Assembly: GCA_964389005.1 (NCBI GenBank)
Contig: CAYMCV010000084.1
Location: forward strand, 1-11,110
From: CAYMCV01 sp964389005
GTDB taxonomy: Bacteria; Bacillota; Clostridia; Lachnospirales; Lachnospiraceae
Length of the DNA: 11,110 nucleotides
Reading direction: 5' to 3'
Under the pieces are notes generated by a model. The model did not search any database. It was not told the DNA's origin and worked only from the letters and a program-made list of their open reading frames with translations. Made by a program: the position numbers and the translations under genes. Each line of letters begins with the position of its first letter. Position 1 is the first letter of the stretch. Positions 1 through 6,961 of the stretch are shown here, piece after piece.

Positions 1-626
1 AAGCAATACGCGAGGCACGGGAGATTCAGGCATGGGGACGCGGTTTGTATAATGCCGCTGACTACGATGCGCCGCTTCAAAAGTGGATAGGACCGTGGTT
101 TTTGAATCAATCGGTGTTGACCAAGGGCATGTTATTATTGGATGGGCTTGGTGTAATTGTTACGTTAATTTCCGGTGTGATTGCAATTGCAAGAAAGAAA
201 AAAGAGCACATTTCATGGTTATTATTTACCGGTATCGTATATGCCTCCTTTTTCCTCTGGCTGTTTTCGGCACCGCTCGTTCGTTACGGATACGCTTATA
301 TCATACTGCCGTTCTTACTGGCATTCGGCTATTGGCTTTCGCAATATGAAAAGATTCAATATGTTCTGATGGCAGCTTCGGCACTGTTTCTCTTATACAA
401 ATCCGTTGCGGTTGTCGGATACATTCGGGAGTCGTGGGCGCAGCCCTTTTATCTGCAACAAATGCCTTACGAGGAGTTTGAATTGGAATCTTATGAGGTT
501 TACGGGCATACCTTTTATATGCCGAAACAAGGCGATCAAGTCGGCTACGAATCGTTTCCGGCGATGCCTTATCGATTTACGGGTAGTTTCCGCGGAGAGG
601 AACTTCGGGATGGTTTTGTAAGGTAG
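1..626 (+). CDS. C-terminal part of a polytopic membrane protein (5' end outside window)
   Basis: The frame is open from base 3, with no stop before the TAG at 624-626, so this is the 3' end of a longer gene. The TTG at 45 is in frame but has no credible ribosome binding site, and coding continues upstream of it. About 207 residues are visible. Four hydrophobic stretches can be seen: around LLLDGLGVIVTLISGVIAIA, WLLFTGIVYASFFLWLF, YGYAYIILPFLLAFGYWL and IQYVLMAASALFLLY. A lysine-rich loop (ARKKKEH) lies between the first two. A tail of roughly 70 mostly polar residues follows, probably on the outer face, ending in FRGEELRDGFVR. The 'SAPLVRYGYAYI' segment and this tail remind me of large Lachnospiraceae membrane proteins of the LIC_10190 type, which may be involved in envelope polysaccharide. 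That resemblance is from memory and the function is not established. A separate promoter appears to start the downstream glgP gene. Confidence 0.75.
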   Translation, partial: AIREAREIQAWGRGLYNAADYDAPLQKWIGPWFLNQSVLTKGMLLLDGLGVIVTLISGVIAIARKKKEHISWLLFTGIVYASFFLWLFSAPLVRYGYAYIILPFLLAFGYWLSQYEKIQYVLMAASALFLLYKSVAVVGYIRESWAQPFYLQQMPYEEFELESYEVYGHTFYMPKQGDQVGYESFPAMPYRFTGSFRGEELRDGFVR

Positions 627-633
627 CATCCTC

Positions 634-662
634 TTGCCAAAGACGGGTTTTAGGTGTAAACT
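634..662 (+). promoter_or_regulatory. Predicted sigma-A-type promoter for glgP-malQ
   Basis: A -35 element TTGCCA (634-639) and a -10 element TAAACT (657-662) are separated by exactly 17 bases. The -35 matches TTGACA at five of six positions and the -10 matches TATAAT at four of six. Transcription would begin near 669, giving a leader of about 40 bases before the glgP start at 708. It lies just after the stop codon of the upstream membrane protein gene. No clear catabolite-response (cre) or other operator was seen. Support is by motif only. Confidence 0.5.
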
Positions 663-693
663 ATCCACAAGTCAAAAAGAGAAAAAATGAAGT

Positions 694-699
694 GGGAGG
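694..699 (+). promoter_or_regulatory. Ribosome binding site that sets the glgP start
   Basis: GGGAGG lies 8 bases before the ATG at 708. An earlier in-frame ATG at 687 would put this Shine-Dalgarno sequence inside the coding region and has only an A-rich stretch (AAAAAGAGAAAAA) upstream. The site therefore favours 708 as the start. Confidence 0.8.
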
Positions 700-707
700 C
701 ATGTGAT

Positions 708-3020
708 ATGTCAATGCAATCGGAAATGATACAGAGACAACTTTTGGAAGCAAAGCTCGAGCAGGCGCTGAACGATACGACGAAGCGGATGTTTGATAAA
801 GATATTCAGGCTTGTGATAATAAAGAGTTGTATTATGCACTCCTGAGCGTTACGAAAGATTTAACGAAGGTAACGGATCGAATTAACGGAGAGAAGAAAG
901 TTTACTATATTTCATCGGAGTTTCTCATCGGCAAGTTGTTATCCAATAACTTGATGAATCTCGGGGTATATGACCGCACAAGTCAGATACTTGAGAAATA
1001 TGGAAAGTCCCTTGATTTCATAGAGGAGTGTGAGCCGGAACCGTCCTTGGGAAATGGCGGTCTGGGAAGACTGGCGGCATGCTTTTTGGATTCCATTGCG
1101 ACGCTGGGGTTGCCCGGAGACGGTATTGGACTCAATTATCATTTTGGACTGTTTCAACAGGTGTTCCGTCGTCAGAAACAATGTGCAGAGAAGAATGAGT
1201 GGATTGAGCCGCATTCGTGGCTGAATAAGACAGATGTCTCTTTTGAAGTGGAATTCGGTAACGGAACCGTGAAATCCAGACTGTATGATATTGATATCGT
1301 TGGGTATGAGAATGGTGTGAACAAACTGCATCTCTTTGATTTGGAGACTGTTGATGAGTCCTTGGTCAAGAAGGGCATTACCTTTGATAAAAAAGAAACA
1401 CAAAAGAATTTAACGCTGTTCCTCTATCCGGATGATTCGGATGAAGCAGGCAATTTGTTGCGTATCTATCAACAATATTTTATGGTCAGCAATGCGGCGC
1501 AGTTTATTCTTAGCGAATTACGTGAACGTAAGTATGATTTGCGTAAAATGTACCGTTACGCGGTCATTCAGATTAACGATACGCATCCGACTATGATTAT
1601 TCCGGAGTTGATTCGAATTTTTACCGAAGAGAAGGCAATCAGTATGAGCGAAGCTATTGAGATTGTGAGCAAGACCTGTGCTTATACAAATCATACAATA
1701 CTGGCGGAAGCATTGGAAAAATGGCCATTGCATTATCTGAATCAGGTAGTTCCGCAGTTGATTCCCATCATCAAAGAGTTGGATCGCAGGGTAAAAGAGC
1801 AGTATGAAGATCCTTCTTTGTGGATTATCGACAATGATAATCGCGTTCATATGGCGAATATCGATATTCACTATGGATTCTCCGTGAACGGCGTGGCGGC
1901 GATACATACGCAGATTTTGGAAGAGACGGAATTGAATCAGTTTTATCGGGTTTATCCGGAGAAATTCAATAACAAAACCAACGGGATTACGTTCCGCAGA
2001 TGGTTGCTTTCCTGCAATCGTGATTTGTCCGCATATATTACGCAATTGATTGGCGATGGCTTCAAGAGAGATGCCAACGAATTGGAGAAGTTACTTCAGT
2101 TTAAAGACGACAGAAAAGTTCTTGCCGCGCTCGATGCAATCAAGCAGCAGAAAAAGCGTGAATTGGCTGCATACATTACAAAGAATGAGAAAATCCGCAT
2201 CAATCCGGACTCGATTTTTGATATTCAGATCAAAAGAATGCATGAATACAAACGTCAGCAGATGAATGCATTGTACATCATTCATAAATATCTGGAAATC
2301 AAAGCAGGCAAGAAACCGGTGCGTCCGATTACTTTCATTTTCGGCGCCAAGGCGGCACCTGCATACATTATCGCACAGGATATCATTCATTTGATACTGG
2401 TAATGCAGGAAATTATTAAGAAAGATCCGGATGTCAGAGACTATATGACACTTGTCATGGTGGAGAACTATAATGTTGCTTATGCACAGCGTTTGATTCC
2501 GGCATGCGATATTTCCGAGCAGATTTCACTGGCAAGCAAGGAAGCCAGCGGAACCGGCAATATGAAGTTTATGCTGAACGGAGCCGTGACTTTAGGAACA
2601 GCAGACGGAGCCAATGTGGAGATACATGACCTTGTCGGAGATGATAATATCTACATTTTTGGAGAGGAAAGCGCGCAGGTCATCGAACATTACAAGTTGG
2701 GTGATTATGTTGCAAAAGATTACTACAAACGCAGTAAAAAAATTCGTGCGGCGATGGATTTCATTGTCGGACCGGAAATGATGAAATATGGGAATCCAAA
2801 GCAATTGGAACGTCTGTATCAAGAGTTGCTGAACAAAGATTGGTTCATGACGCTACTGGATTTTGAATCCTATGTAAAAACCAAAGATCGTATGCTGCGT
2901 GATTATGAGAAGAGTAACAAATGGAGAAAGATGATGCTTGTCAATATTGCCAAAGCAGGCTTTTTCTCATCCGACAGGACGATTGAGGAATACAACCGTG
3001 ATATTTGGAAGTTGCGATAA
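708..3020 (+). CDS. glgP: Glycogen/maltodextrin phosphorylase (GT35)
   Basis: This enzyme removes glucose units from the non-reducing ends of alpha-1,4-glucans with inorganic phosphate, giving glucose-1-phosphate; it is cytosolic and PLP-dependent. The predicted protein is 770 residues, close to the usual bacterial length of about 750-830. Family motifs appear in order: LGNGGLGRLAACFLDS from residue 114, INDTHP at 289-294, FNNKTNGITFRRWL mid-protein, DIQIKRMHEYKRQ from residue 505, FGAKAAPAY, and the PLP motif EASGTGNMKF, in which Lys620 (codon at 2565-2567) should bind the cofactor. NGAVTLGTADGANVE follows directly. All expected motifs are intact and there is no frameshift. The 708 start is chosen from its GGGAGG site. 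The gene is followed after 77 bases by malQ in the same direction, as in malPQ operons, so maltodextrin is as likely a substrate as glycogen. Sequence alone does not separate the two. Confidence 0.96.
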   Translation: MSMQSEMIQRQLLEAKLEQALNDTTKRMFDKDIQACDNKELYYALLSVTKDLTKVTDRINGEKKVYYISSEFLIGKLLSNNLMNLGVYDRTSQILEKYGKSLDFIEECEPEPSLGNGGLGRLAACFLDSIATLGLPGDGIGLNYHFGLFQQVFRRQKQCAEKNEWIEPHSWLNKTDVSFEVEFGNGTVKSRLYDIDIVGYENGVNKLHLFDLETVDESLVKKGITFDKKETQKNLTLFLYPDDSDEAGNLLRIYQQYFMVSNAAQFILSELRERKYDLRKMYRYAVIQINDTHPTMIIPELIRIFTEEKAISMSEAIEIVSKTCAYTNHTILAEALEKWPLHYLNQVVPQLIPIIKELDRRVKEQYEDPSLWIIDNDNRVHMANIDIHYGFSVNGVAAIHTQILEETELNQFYRVYPEKFNNKTNGITFRRWLLSCNRDLSAYITQLIGDGFKRDANELEKLLQFKDDRKVLAALDAIKQQKKRELAAYITKNEKIRINPDSIFDIQIKRMHEYKRQQMNALYIIHKYLEIKAGKKPVRPITFIFGAKAAPAYIIAQDIIHLILVMQEIIKKDPDVRDYMTLVMVENYNVAYAQRLIPACDISEQISLASKEASGTGNMKFMLNGAVTLGTADGANVEIHDLVGDDNIYIFGEESAQVIEHYKLGDYVAKDYYKRSKKIRAAMDFIVGPEMMKYGNPKQLERLYQELLNKDWFMTLLDFESYVKTKDRMLRDYEKSNKWRKMMLVNIAKAGFFSSDRTIEEYNRDIWKLR

Positions 3021-3058
3021 TACGACAGATGCAGGATATATGATGATACACGTATCTT

Positions 3059-3076
3059 TGTCTCTATTCAGAGACA
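3059..3076 (+). other. Small intercistronic hairpin between glgP and malQ
   Basis: TGTCTCT (3059-3065) and AGAGACA (3070-3076) are perfect reverse complements around a four-base loop, ATTC. No T-run follows (the next bases are TTCTTAGAAAC), so it is not a standard intrinsic terminator. It ends 11 bases before the malQ Shine-Dalgarno sequence (GGAG, 3088-3091). It could protect the upstream mRNA end or modulate malQ expression, but a stem this short can also arise by chance. Confidence 0.35.
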
Positions 3077-3097
3077 TTCTTAGAAACGGAGAATGAG

Positions 3098-4576
3098 ATG
3101 AGAAGAACCGGAGTGTTGCTGCCGGTCAGCAGTTTACCTTCTTCATACGGAATTGGTGCCTTTTCGCAGGAGGCTTATGAATTTGTGGATTTTTTGGCGG
3201 CCGCGGGGCAAACGTATTGGCAGATTCTTCCGCTCGGACCTACGGGATACGGAGATTCGCCATATCAGGCTTTTTCCACATTTGCCGGGAATCCCTATTT
3301 TGTAGATTTAACAGAATTGATTCAAAATGGATGGTTAACGAAGAAGGAATGTGACGACGCCATGTCGGACACCGGCAGTGGTTATGTACACTACGAGGCA
3401 TTGTTTAAGAGTCGATTCAAACTATTGCACAAGGCATATCTTCATTCAAAAATTGCAAACGATCAAGAGTTTATAGAATTTCAACAAAAGAATGAGGCTT
3501 GGCTTTCGGATTACAGTTTGTTTATGGCAATCAAAGACGCAATGGGCGGCAAGAGTTTCTTGGAGTGGCCGACGGATATCAGAATGCGAAAACCTGCGGC
3601 ATTGCGCAAGTATAAGGCGACTTATGCGAACGAGTGCAGATTTTATGCATTTATTCAGTACTTTTTCCGAAAACAGTGGAGTGCACTCAAAACATACGCC
3701 AATAGCAAGAAAATTCGGATTATTGGAGATATACCTATTTATGTCGCACTTGACAGTGCGGATACATGGGCACATCCGGAGTTGTTCCAACTGGATAAAA
3801 AAGGGAACCCGACAGCAGTTGCGGGCTGCCCCCCCGATTATTTTTCGGCAACCGGCCAGTTGTGGGGCAATCCGCTGTATCGTTGGGATTACCATACCAA
3901 GACGAATTATGCGTGGTGGATGGAGCGATTGTCGCACTGTTTTACGTTGTATGACGTGGTACGCATCGATCACTTCCGCGGTTTTGATGAATATTACAGC
4001 ATCCCGTTCAAAGATCCGACGGCAGAGTATGGCCATTGGGAACAGGGACCGGGGATGGACTTTTTTCATGTCATGCGTGATACGCTTGGTGACAAACCTG
4101 TTATTGCGGAGGATTTGGGCTTTTTAACCAAAAGCGTTCTGAAACTGGTTCAAGACACCGGATTTCCGGGGATGAAGGTATTGGAGTTTGCTTTTGATTC
4201 AGATGAGGATAATGATTATTTACCGCATAATTTCGATAAAAATTGTATTGTTTATACGGGAACACATGACAACGATACCGTTATTGGTTGGTATGAGACG
4301 CTGAAGAAGAAAGACCGGCGTTGGCTACGCAACTACCTGCATGTACGGACCGGCAACAACATTGCATGGGATTTGATTCGTCTCGGCAGTGCGTCGGTAG
4401 CAGATACACTGATTGTACCGATGCAGGACTATTTGGAATTGGGTTCCGAGGCCAGAATCAATACGCCCTCCACGCTCGGAATGAATTGGGAGTGGCGTAT
4501 GAAAAAGGGACAATGCACGTTGGAGTTGGCAGAAAAAATGCGACGTTTGGCGCAATTATACGGAAGGCTGCAGTAG
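3098..4576 (+). CDS. malQ: 4-alpha-glucanotransferase / amylomaltase (GH77)
   Basis: This is a cytosolic disproportionating enzyme that moves alpha-1,4-glucan segments between maltodextrins, releasing glucose and building longer chains for the phosphorylase. The protein is 492 residues, the size of the short Thermus/Clostridium type without the extra N-terminal domain of E. coli MalQ. It opens with the characteristic RRTGVLLPVSSLPSSYGIG, then ILPLGPTGYGDSPYQ. The catalytic signatures are all visible: nucleophile Asp291 in VRIDHFRGF, acid/base Glu338 in VIAEDLGF and transition-state Asp391 in YTGTHDNDT. The C-terminal motif RINTPSTLGMNWEWRM is present. The ATG at 3098 has GGAG at 3088-3091, 6 bases upstream. 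The gene is probably cotranscribed with glgP. Its last 21 bases overlap the 3' end of the convergent CYTH gene, and I see no terminator in or after that overlap. Confidence 0.96.
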   Translation: MRRTGVLLPVSSLPSSYGIGAFSQEAYEFVDFLAAAGQTYWQILPLGPTGYGDSPYQAFSTFAGNPYFVDLTELIQNGWLTKKECDDAMSDTGSGYVHYEALFKSRFKLLHKAYLHSKIANDQEFIEFQQKNEAWLSDYSLFMAIKDAMGGKSFLEWPTDIRMRKPAALRKYKATYANECRFYAFIQYFFRKQWSALKTYANSKKIRIIGDIPIYVALDSADTWAHPELFQLDKKGNPTAVAGCPPDYFSATGQLWGNPLYRWDYHTKTNYAWWMERLSHCFTLYDVVRIDHFRGFDEYYSIPFKDPTAEYGHWEQGPGMDFFHVMRDTLGDKPVIAEDLGFLTKSVLKLVQDTGFPGMKVLEFAFDSDEDNDYLPHNFDKNCIVYTGTHDNDTVIGWYETLKKKDRRWLRNYLHVRTGNNIAWDLIRLGSASVADTLIVPMQDYLELGSEARINTPSTLGMNWEWRMKKGQCTLELAEKMRRLAQLYGRLQ

Positions 4577-5038
4577 AGAGAGGCCGTGTTGACTGAGGGA
4601 AGAGTTTGAGTAACGCGAATCTTCGGTTACATCATCTTGAAACCAATCGGGCGGAATGAAGGTATTGGCAGCTTTTAGATTCATAAACTCTACTTCTGCA
4701 ACGATGAGCGAACTGAGCGCACCGCGAAATAAATCAAGTTCGATGGTCAGTCCATCAAGGTAAGGAATGAGATAGCGTCGTTTGGTAATAACGATACCGT
4801 CAGCCTTCAGAAGCAAGTGTTCATAAGAGGCCTGTGTCAACGGCAGATTGGATTCTTCTCTGGCGAGTAGTCCTTGTCCCTTATACGTCAGATAGTAGAT
4901 ATCATCTTCTTTACGCACCCGGACGACAGGGGAAGTCGACAAATATCCCTGCTCGATTTCGTGATATGCGTACTGCTCCAAATGTTCGGGGAGCGTTTTG
5001 ATTGTAAATTTTCTCTCTATTTCCACGATAATCACCAT
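4556..5038 (-). CDS. CYTH domain protein (triphosphate tunnel metalloenzyme family)
   Basis: The CYTH family includes inorganic triphosphatases, thiamine triphosphatases and class IV adenylate cyclases. They bind triphosphate inside a beta-barrel tunnel with divalent metal ions. The protein begins with the defining ExExK motif (EIERK in VEIERKF). Alternating charged strands follow, as expected for tunnel walls: VVRVRKE, YYLTYKG, VITKRRYLIPY, TIELDLFRG and VAEVEF, and near the end VTEDSRYSNSSLSQHG. At about 156-160 residues it is the usual length of small bacterial members, and simple polyphosphate hydrolysis is the likeliest activity. The start is uncertain. ATG 5038 sits only 2 bases from AAAAGG; GTG 5035 has better spacing to it; GTG 5026 gives the common family start MEIERKF with GGTGAT upstream. 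The gene's TAA at 4556-4558 lies inside malQ. No functional partner is evident nearby. Confidence 0.88.
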   Translation of the reverse strand: MVIIVEIERKFTIKTLPEHLEQYAYHEIEQGYLSTSPVVRVRKEDDIYYLTYKGQGLLAREESNLPLTQASYEHLLLKADGIVITKRRYLIPYLDGLTIELDLFRGALSSLIVAEVEFMNLKAANTFIPPDWFQDDVTEDSRYSNSSLSQHGLSLLQPSV

Positions 5039-5074
5039 ATCCTTTTATTGATAAAAATATTCTAGCATACACAT

Positions 5075-5101
5075 GTGACATAGAAAAGTATTTTTAGATA
5101 A
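5075..5101 (+). promoter_or_regulatory. Weak candidate promoter for the mgtC-family gene
   Basis: GTGACA (5075-5080) is followed after 16 bases by GATAAG (5097-5102 region, including the ATAA core). It lies in the AT-rich gap between the divergent CYTH and mgtC genes. The match is modest. A perfect 8-base palindrome CACATGTG (5070-5077) overlaps its -35 side. Confidence 0.25.
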
Positions 5102-5128
5102 GTTTATTTATTCGGCAGATTTGAAAAT

Positions 5129-5133
5129 GGAGG
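5129..5133 (+). promoter_or_regulatory. Ribosome binding site that sets the mgtC-family start
   Basis: GGAGG lies 5 bases before the ATG at 5139. The upstream in-frame TTG (5121) and ATG (5127) would place this site inside or on top of the start, so 5139 is preferred. Confidence 0.75.
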
Positions 5134-5138
5134 TTCCT

Positions 5139-5819
5139 ATGGAGTGGTATCAAGCATTACGTGAGTTTGGAACGTATTCCGCGATATTTCGAATTGTATT
5201 GGCGTTTGTAGTAGGCGGTATCATCGGAGTCGAAAGAGAAAAAAGCGGCCGGCCGGCAGGCTTAAGAACACATATTTTGGTATGCCTTGGTTCGACGATG
5301 ACAGTTTTAATTGGCTTATATGCATCCGAATATCTACAGTTGAACACCGACCCGATGAGGGTTGCGGCACAGGTGGTTTCCGGAATTGGATTTTTGGGTG
5401 TCGGAACCATTCTGGTCAAGGGGCATGATCATATTACGGGATTGACGACGGCAGCGGGACTTTGGGCTACTGCGACGGTGGGGATTGCAATCGGAATCGG
5501 CTTTTATGAAGCGGCATTTGTTTGTGTGTTGATTATGATTCTGACGACGGCGATACTGTACCGTTTCGAAAAGAAAAAAACCGAGAGACGCAGAGGAAAT
5601 TCGTTGTATATTGAATTATCGGATGCCGGTAAGGTGAACGAACTGATTTCCTTTATTGAGGCGACTTATCCAATCACCGAGGTTCGGGCAGTCAACCCGA
5701 AGAGCGCGGGAGCGAATGCAGTTGGATTGGAATTGAACATCACCTTGCACAAAGAAGGTGATTATGAAGAAATGATTTCGTCAATCAGAAACAGAGACGA
5801 AGTCCTGTATGTGATGTAG
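5139..5819 (+). CDS. MgtC/SapB family membrane protein
   Basis: The product is 226 residues from the ATG at 5139. The hydrophobic N-terminal part (about residues 13-142) shows roughly five membrane segments and the family's conserved blocks: GVEREKSGRPAGLRTH at 30-45, SGIGFLGVGTI at 81-91 and GLTTAAGLW at 101-109. A basic stretch, EKKKTERRR, follows. A soluble C-terminal domain of about 70 residues (from SLYIELSDAG) looks like the ACT-like regulatory domain common in this family. MgtC proteins are linked to growth in low magnesium and, in some pathogens, to modulation of the F1Fo ATPase. The role in non-pathogenic clostridia is unknown, so no gene symbol is assigned. The gene is divergent from the CYTH gene, convergent with cysK, and likely monocistronic, ending at the terminator at 5864-5899. 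No magnesium riboswitch-like leader was recognised in the roughly 100-base upstream gap. Confidence 0.93.
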   Translation: MEWYQALREFGTYSAIFRIVLAFVVGGIIGVEREKSGRPAGLRTHILVCLGSTMTVLIGLYASEYLQLNTDPMRVAAQVVSGIGFLGVGTILVKGHDHITGLTTAAGLWATATVGIAIGIGFYEAAFVCVLIMILTTAILYRFEKKKTERRRGNSLYIELSDAGKVNELISFIEATYPITEVRAVNPKSAGANAVGLELNITLHKEGDYEEMISSIRNRDEVLYVM

Positions 5820-5863
5820 TAAAAGAATGCACAGCAATTGTAAAAACACATATGAATAAAAAC

Positions 5864-5899
5864 AAACCGACAGGCGTCGCAATACGCACTGTCGGTTTT
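5864..5899. terminator. Bidirectional intrinsic terminator between the mgtC-family gene and cysK
   Basis: AAACCGACAG (5864-5873) pairs perfectly with CTGTCGGTTT (5889-5898). An inner stem GCGT/ACGC (5874-5877 with 5884-5887) closes a six-base loop, leaving one bulged A. On the plus strand TTTTGT follows. On the minus strand the reverse complement runs into TTTGTTTTTATTC, the better U-tract. The hairpin starts 45 bases past the mgtC stop and about 9 bases past the cysK stop, so it fits cysK best and can also end mgtC transcripts. Confidence 0.85.
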
Positions 5900-5907
5900 G
5901 TGATAGA

Positions 5908-6810
5908 CTAGATTAATGATGTGCTGAAATATCGCTCCACACGATCGGCAAGCACGGTGGCAATTACCATGTCTTTGCCGTATTTTTGCGCCATCTGTTT
6001 GGCGGCCCATACATTGGCACCGGATGAAGTTCCGCAAAGCAACCCCTGTACTTTTGCCAGTTCTCTGGCGGTGTTGATGGCATCATCATCGGTAACTTCG
6101 ATGATATCTGTTATGATGGAGATATCAAGGATATCCGGAATGAAACCATCTCCGATTCCTTGAATCTGGTGTAGTCCGGGTTCGTCACCCAACAGTGCGG
6201 AGACATTTTTGGGTTCAACCGCAACAATTTTGGTTGAGGGATTTTGCTCTAAAAGATACTTTGCAATTCCCTGTAAGGTTCCGCCGCTACCGATACCCGA
6301 AACAAAAATATCGATTTTACGGTCAAGTTGAGAACAAAGTTCCACTGCGGTGGTACGATAATGAATATCGGGATTCGCCGGATTTTTAAACTGTTGCGGT
6401 ACAAAGTATTCATCCGAAGAGGACGCGATTCTGACTGCTTCGTCGACGGAACCGCCAATGCTTAATTCCGGTGGAGTCAGCACCAGTTCGGCACCGAGTG
6501 CGCGAATGATTTTCTTACGTTCCTCACTCATATTCTCAGGCATAACGATGATAACTTTGTAGCCTTTGCGTACACCGCAAAGTGCCAAGCCGATGCCGGT
6601 ATTACCGGAAGTGGGTTCGATAATTGTCATACCCGGGCGTAATTTTCCGGCTACTTCTGCTTCTTCAATCATATTTTTGGCAATGCGGTCTTTGATGCTG
6701 CCACCGGGGTTCAGAAACTCCGCTTTTGCATAGATTTCACAGCCGGTGGATTCTTTTAGACTAATGAGCGGTGTGTTTCCGATTAAATCCAAGACATTTG
6801 ATGTATACAT
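5908..6810 (-). CDS. cysK: Cysteine synthase family enzyme (O-acetylserine sulfhydrylase, PLP-dependent)
   Basis: This enzyme makes cysteine from O-acetylserine and sulfide in the cytosol. The predicted protein is 300 residues, typical for CysK. Motifs: IGNTPLISL near the N-terminus; NPGGSIKDRIA, in which Lys40 should form the PLP Schiff base; the substrate loop EPTSGNTGIGLA; NPANPDIHYRTTAVEL; the phosphate-binding loop GIGSGGTLQG; HQIQGIGDGFIP; LCGTSSGANVWAA; and the end RVERYFSTSLI. Small departures from the commonest CysK forms are the Ser in the GSGGT loop (usually Thr) and RVERYFST (usually TGERYLST). A related cystathionine beta-synthase-like role therefore cannot be excluded. ATG 6810 is chosen because AAAGGG (6823-6818) lies 7 bases upstream and the longer in-frame ORF runs through the promoter at 6896-6924. 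The gene appears monocistronic, with a leader of about 80 bases that has no recognisable T-box or SAM riboswitch signature. Confidence 0.92.
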   Translation of the reverse strand: MYTSNVLDLIGNTPLISLKESTGCEIYAKAEFLNPGGSIKDRIAKNMIEEAEVAGKLRPGMTIIEPTSGNTGIGLALCGVRKGYKVIIVMPENMSEERKKIIRALGAELVLTPPELSIGGSVDEAVRIASSSDEYFVPQQFKNPANPDIHYRTTAVELCSQLDRKIDIFVSGIGSGGTLQGIAKYLLEQNPSTKIVAVEPKNVSALLGDEPGLHQIQGIGDGFIPDILDISIITDIIEVTDDDAINTARELAKVQGLLCGTSSGANVWAAKQMAQKYGKDMVIATVLADRVERYFSTSLI

Positions 6811-6828
6811 AGAATATCCCTTTCTGCT

Positions 6829-6879
6829 ATCATGAATCATGATGAAGCGCATATGCTTTATTTTATGTACAAAAAGCAT
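6829..6879 (-). promoter_or_regulatory. Inverted repeats in the cysK leader
   Basis: Two inverted repeats lie between the predicted cysK transcription start (about 6889) and its ribosome binding site. One is ATCATG-AAT-CATGAT (6829-6843), perfect 6-base arms. The other is ATGCTTT / AAAGCAT (6853-6859 with 6873-6879), perfect 7-base arms with a 13-base loop. They could be operators or small leader hairpins. No T-run follows either, so attenuation is not supported. Confidence 0.3.
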
Positions 6880-6895
6880 TGATTTCCACTTAAGT

Positions 6896-6924
6896 AGTAT
6901 ACTTTTTTTGCACCGGAATGTCCA
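6896..6924 (-). promoter_or_regulatory. Predicted sigma-A-type promoter for cysK
   Basis: On the minus strand, TGGACA (6924-6919) and TATACT (6901-6896) are separated by exactly 17 bases. The spacer includes a run of seven A. Each hexamer is one or two bases from consensus. The predicted start is near 6889, giving a leader of about 80 bases. The promoter is divergent from the lipoprotein promoter, with about 37 bases between the two -35 elements. Confidence 0.7.
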
Positions 6925-6961
6925 GCATAACATGATATAGAAATGATTAAGGATTTTTCGG

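Noticed and set aside
45..626. Complete short membrane protein gene starting at TTG 45
   Set aside because: The same frame is open to the window edge, codes for plausible protein upstream of 45, and no ribosome binding site precedes the TTG.
687..707. Longer glgP start at ATG 687
   Set aside because: The GGGAGG ribosome binding site lies at 694-699, inside this extension, and points to 708.
939..1403. 154-residue open frame on the minus strand inside glgP
   Set aside because: It is antisense to a fully conserved part of glgP, has no ribosome binding site I can see, and its translation resembles no protein family.
1518..2045. 175-residue minus-strand open frame inside glgP
   Set aside because: It is a shadow of glgP codon usage. 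The plus-strand frame carries conserved phosphorylase motifs throughout this interval.
3012..3040. Separate malQ promoter (TTGCGA, 17 bases, GATATA)
   Set aside because: The -10 match is poor and the -35 overlaps the end of glgP; cotranscription with glgP is simpler.
3446..4127. Two overlapping 200-residue frames (one on each strand) inside malQ
   Set aside because: They cover the malQ catalytic region, which is intact in its own frame. The alternative translations are rich in Arg, Cys and His without domain features.
5070..5077. Palindrome CACATGTG as an operator between the CYTH and mgtC-family genes
   Set aside because: Eight bases is too short to support a regulator site without conservation; it is noted only alongside the weak promoter.
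6811..6895. T-box or SAM riboswitch in the cysK leader
   Set aside because: The leader is only about 80 bases and contains neither a T-box core sequence nor a terminator/antiterminator pair.
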